Origin: Candidatus Zhuqueibacterota bacterium
Lineage (GTDB): Bacteria > KSB1 > UBA2214
DNA: 14,796 nt
Reading direction: 5' to 3'
NCBI GenBank assembly: GCA_022706175.1
Contig: JAKJDB010000018.1
Location: forward strand, 1 to 14,796
A program made the position numbers and the translations under genes. Shown in pieces: positions 14,701-14,796 of the stretch. The notes under the pieces were generated by a model. The model was not told the origin of the DNA and did no database searches. It was given only the letters and a program-made list of their open reading frames with translations. The stretch's first letter is position 1. Each line of letters opens with the position of its first letter.

Positions 14701-14796
14701 GTGGTACCATTTTAATCTAAACACGGCAGAAAGCGCTGCCAATGTGATTGTTTATGATTACGGTATAACGGATACGACCTTCCAGGTGAATAATTT
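11768..14796 (+). CDS. Large secreted modular VWA / Ig-like / FN3 protein (3' end outside window)
   Basis: The frame is open for 1009 codons to the right edge. The ATG at 11768 has GGAGG 5 bases upstream and begins a signal peptide (MKKNRMVLMAVLFLCGIGMAG). An in-frame ATG at 11732 has no ribosome site and would hide the signal. Modules, with approximate residues: jelly-roll/MAM-like domain 55-205 (FNESVDGW, GYLEVSTDDGASW); short beta segment 206-268; von Willebrand A domain 270-455 with MIDAS D276-x-S278-x-S280 and D380 of ITDEE; two Ig-like repeats about 490-700, each with an LYYR/LYYK strand and a GVDY strand; FN3 at about 707-797 (YYWRVQSKN); a beta-sandwich at 820-945 (CYTDRDYTIYSLP, LYIAYDQRS, LGGN); and the start of another FN3-like unit. 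It is likely exported and surface-associated, perhaps metal-dependent adhesion or matrix binding. No catalytic site is visible. The missing end may carry a sorting or anchoring domain. Confidence 0.88.
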   Translation, partial: MKKNRMVLMAVLFLCGIGMAGNEDTNSFPKGQLVKMLPLSTGSGSGKALLKPNKLFYQPFNESVDGWVLTGEWHIGKLPADEGGAVALASTRQTTYQARLDSRSIGPRIDLPVIDPSRQKVMLSLREKYEIESGYDQGYLEVSTDDGASWISIHGRSGKSDWSETLVDISQFSGETIRPAFRLLTDDSEEFSGWQIESIGIELQAIPQLDASLVSLNPQGFPYIYMNVAVNSGTSVLNQTNFAVYENGVLQTDYYQVAPPQTGSGSRLSDIVFLMDNSGSMGDDQAAVYSNVRSFVDNLSASGVNYALGLCRFGMLENNGNPTFENSGQFTQDADYFKNTLWSYNTVYGSREPGYDAVVQSCSAFSFRPGTQKIFILITDEEPNQGSSTVNQVLNACTSASVTLFVLTTAELNSYYTSLTTATNGAIFDIRANFNTILQYISSQVSNNYVVQYRSSNPIADGVERQVEVRINWNAERTSVFGSYVPGAAPQIIRTAATLALEAQAWAAHSSLIIEVEVIDRSAPYVTSVTLYYRTTGSRNYYSIGLTRGAGSIWRGQIPESIVNTPGVDYYLTASDGATTVSTPAVNPIDAPYQIAVLPNTAPSIVHTPITHAARGLPVSITIEARDVTNRLAAVRLYYKRTGQLTYESKEFMYVSGNTYVCEIPAEYVTLNGVDYVIKAWDDLGVATTHGTFDLPHTISTSASGSWRPILLDPVANKVGMGIDLWLSWEASTGATAYRIVLDDDASFSSPEFSRDNFSKTRIFVSGLEYATKYYWRVQSKNSQSTSDWSQVFSFTTMGQPPVAITAPSQYVLSYLQEGDQCYTDRDYTIYSLPSGLRKNLCIKTANGDKKNSSSSYITFNLTEPAILYIAYDQRSTSPPNWLINNGFIPIHEKLVILELDGSLTVMMLWKKTLQPGAHVLGGNLAAGAVGAAINYLVLFGFSFDPFALPEIISPVQKEKYVSINPTKFVWRKFPGAKWYHFNLNTAESAANVIVYDYGITDTTFQVNN

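Overview
The window looks like chromosomal DNA of a free-living, Gram-negative-type bacterium of moderate GC, probably an uncultivated lineage of the FCB/Calditrichota/KSB1/Acidobacteriota kind. This placement is inferred from gene types: a DUF6599-like secreted protein, a Tat-exported aldo/keto reductase with ferredoxin-like cysteine motifs, a Ser/Thr kinase carrying TolB-like and TPR modules, an OmpA-domain protein and a giant VWA/FN3 surface protein. No rRNA, tRNA, transposase, phage gene or CRISPR array was seen, so taxonomy cannot be fixed from the window.

Layout. (1) 1-2125, minus strand: a two-gene unit, Tat-secreted aldo/keto reductase followed 20 bp later by a secreted DUF6599-like protein that runs off the left edge. 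(2) 2312-3307, plus: a UvrC-N-terminal-half (Cho-like) GIY-YIG nuclease, divergent from the reductase and possibly leaderless. (3) 3337-4401, minus: a stand-alone Mre11/SbcD-type phosphoesterase, convergent with the nuclease. (4) 4761-10328, plus: a cell-envelope cluster with a Ser/Thr kinase (TolB-like and TPR modules), a single-pass protein joining a cytoplasmic FHA domain to an extracytoplasmic lytic transglycosylase, a doubtful small membrane ORF, and an OmpA-domain protein with a jelly-roll middle, closed by a strong intrinsic terminator. (5) 10401-11165, minus: a broken beta-propeller gene with two single-base frame slips and an apparent large internal deletion. (6) 11166-11767: 600 bp without protein genes, holding two perfect palindromes and a compact promoter-hairpin-terminator unit that looks like a small RNA of about 98 nt or a leader attenuator. 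(7) 11768 to the right edge, plus: a secreted modular protein of more than 1009 residues (jelly roll, VWA with MIDAS, Ig-like and FN3 modules).

How the genes may work together. The best candidate for an unrecognised system is the kinase plus FHA-transglycosylase pair. FHA domains bind phosphothreonine, and here one is fused across the membrane to a peptidoglycan-cleaving enzyme directly downstream of a Ser/Thr kinase, with a peptidoglycan-binding OmpA-type protein next. This suggests phosphorylation-controlled wall remodelling. A second recurring theme is promoter architecture: four intergenic regions carry TTGC-type -35 boxes exactly 17 bp from TATAAT-like -10 boxes.
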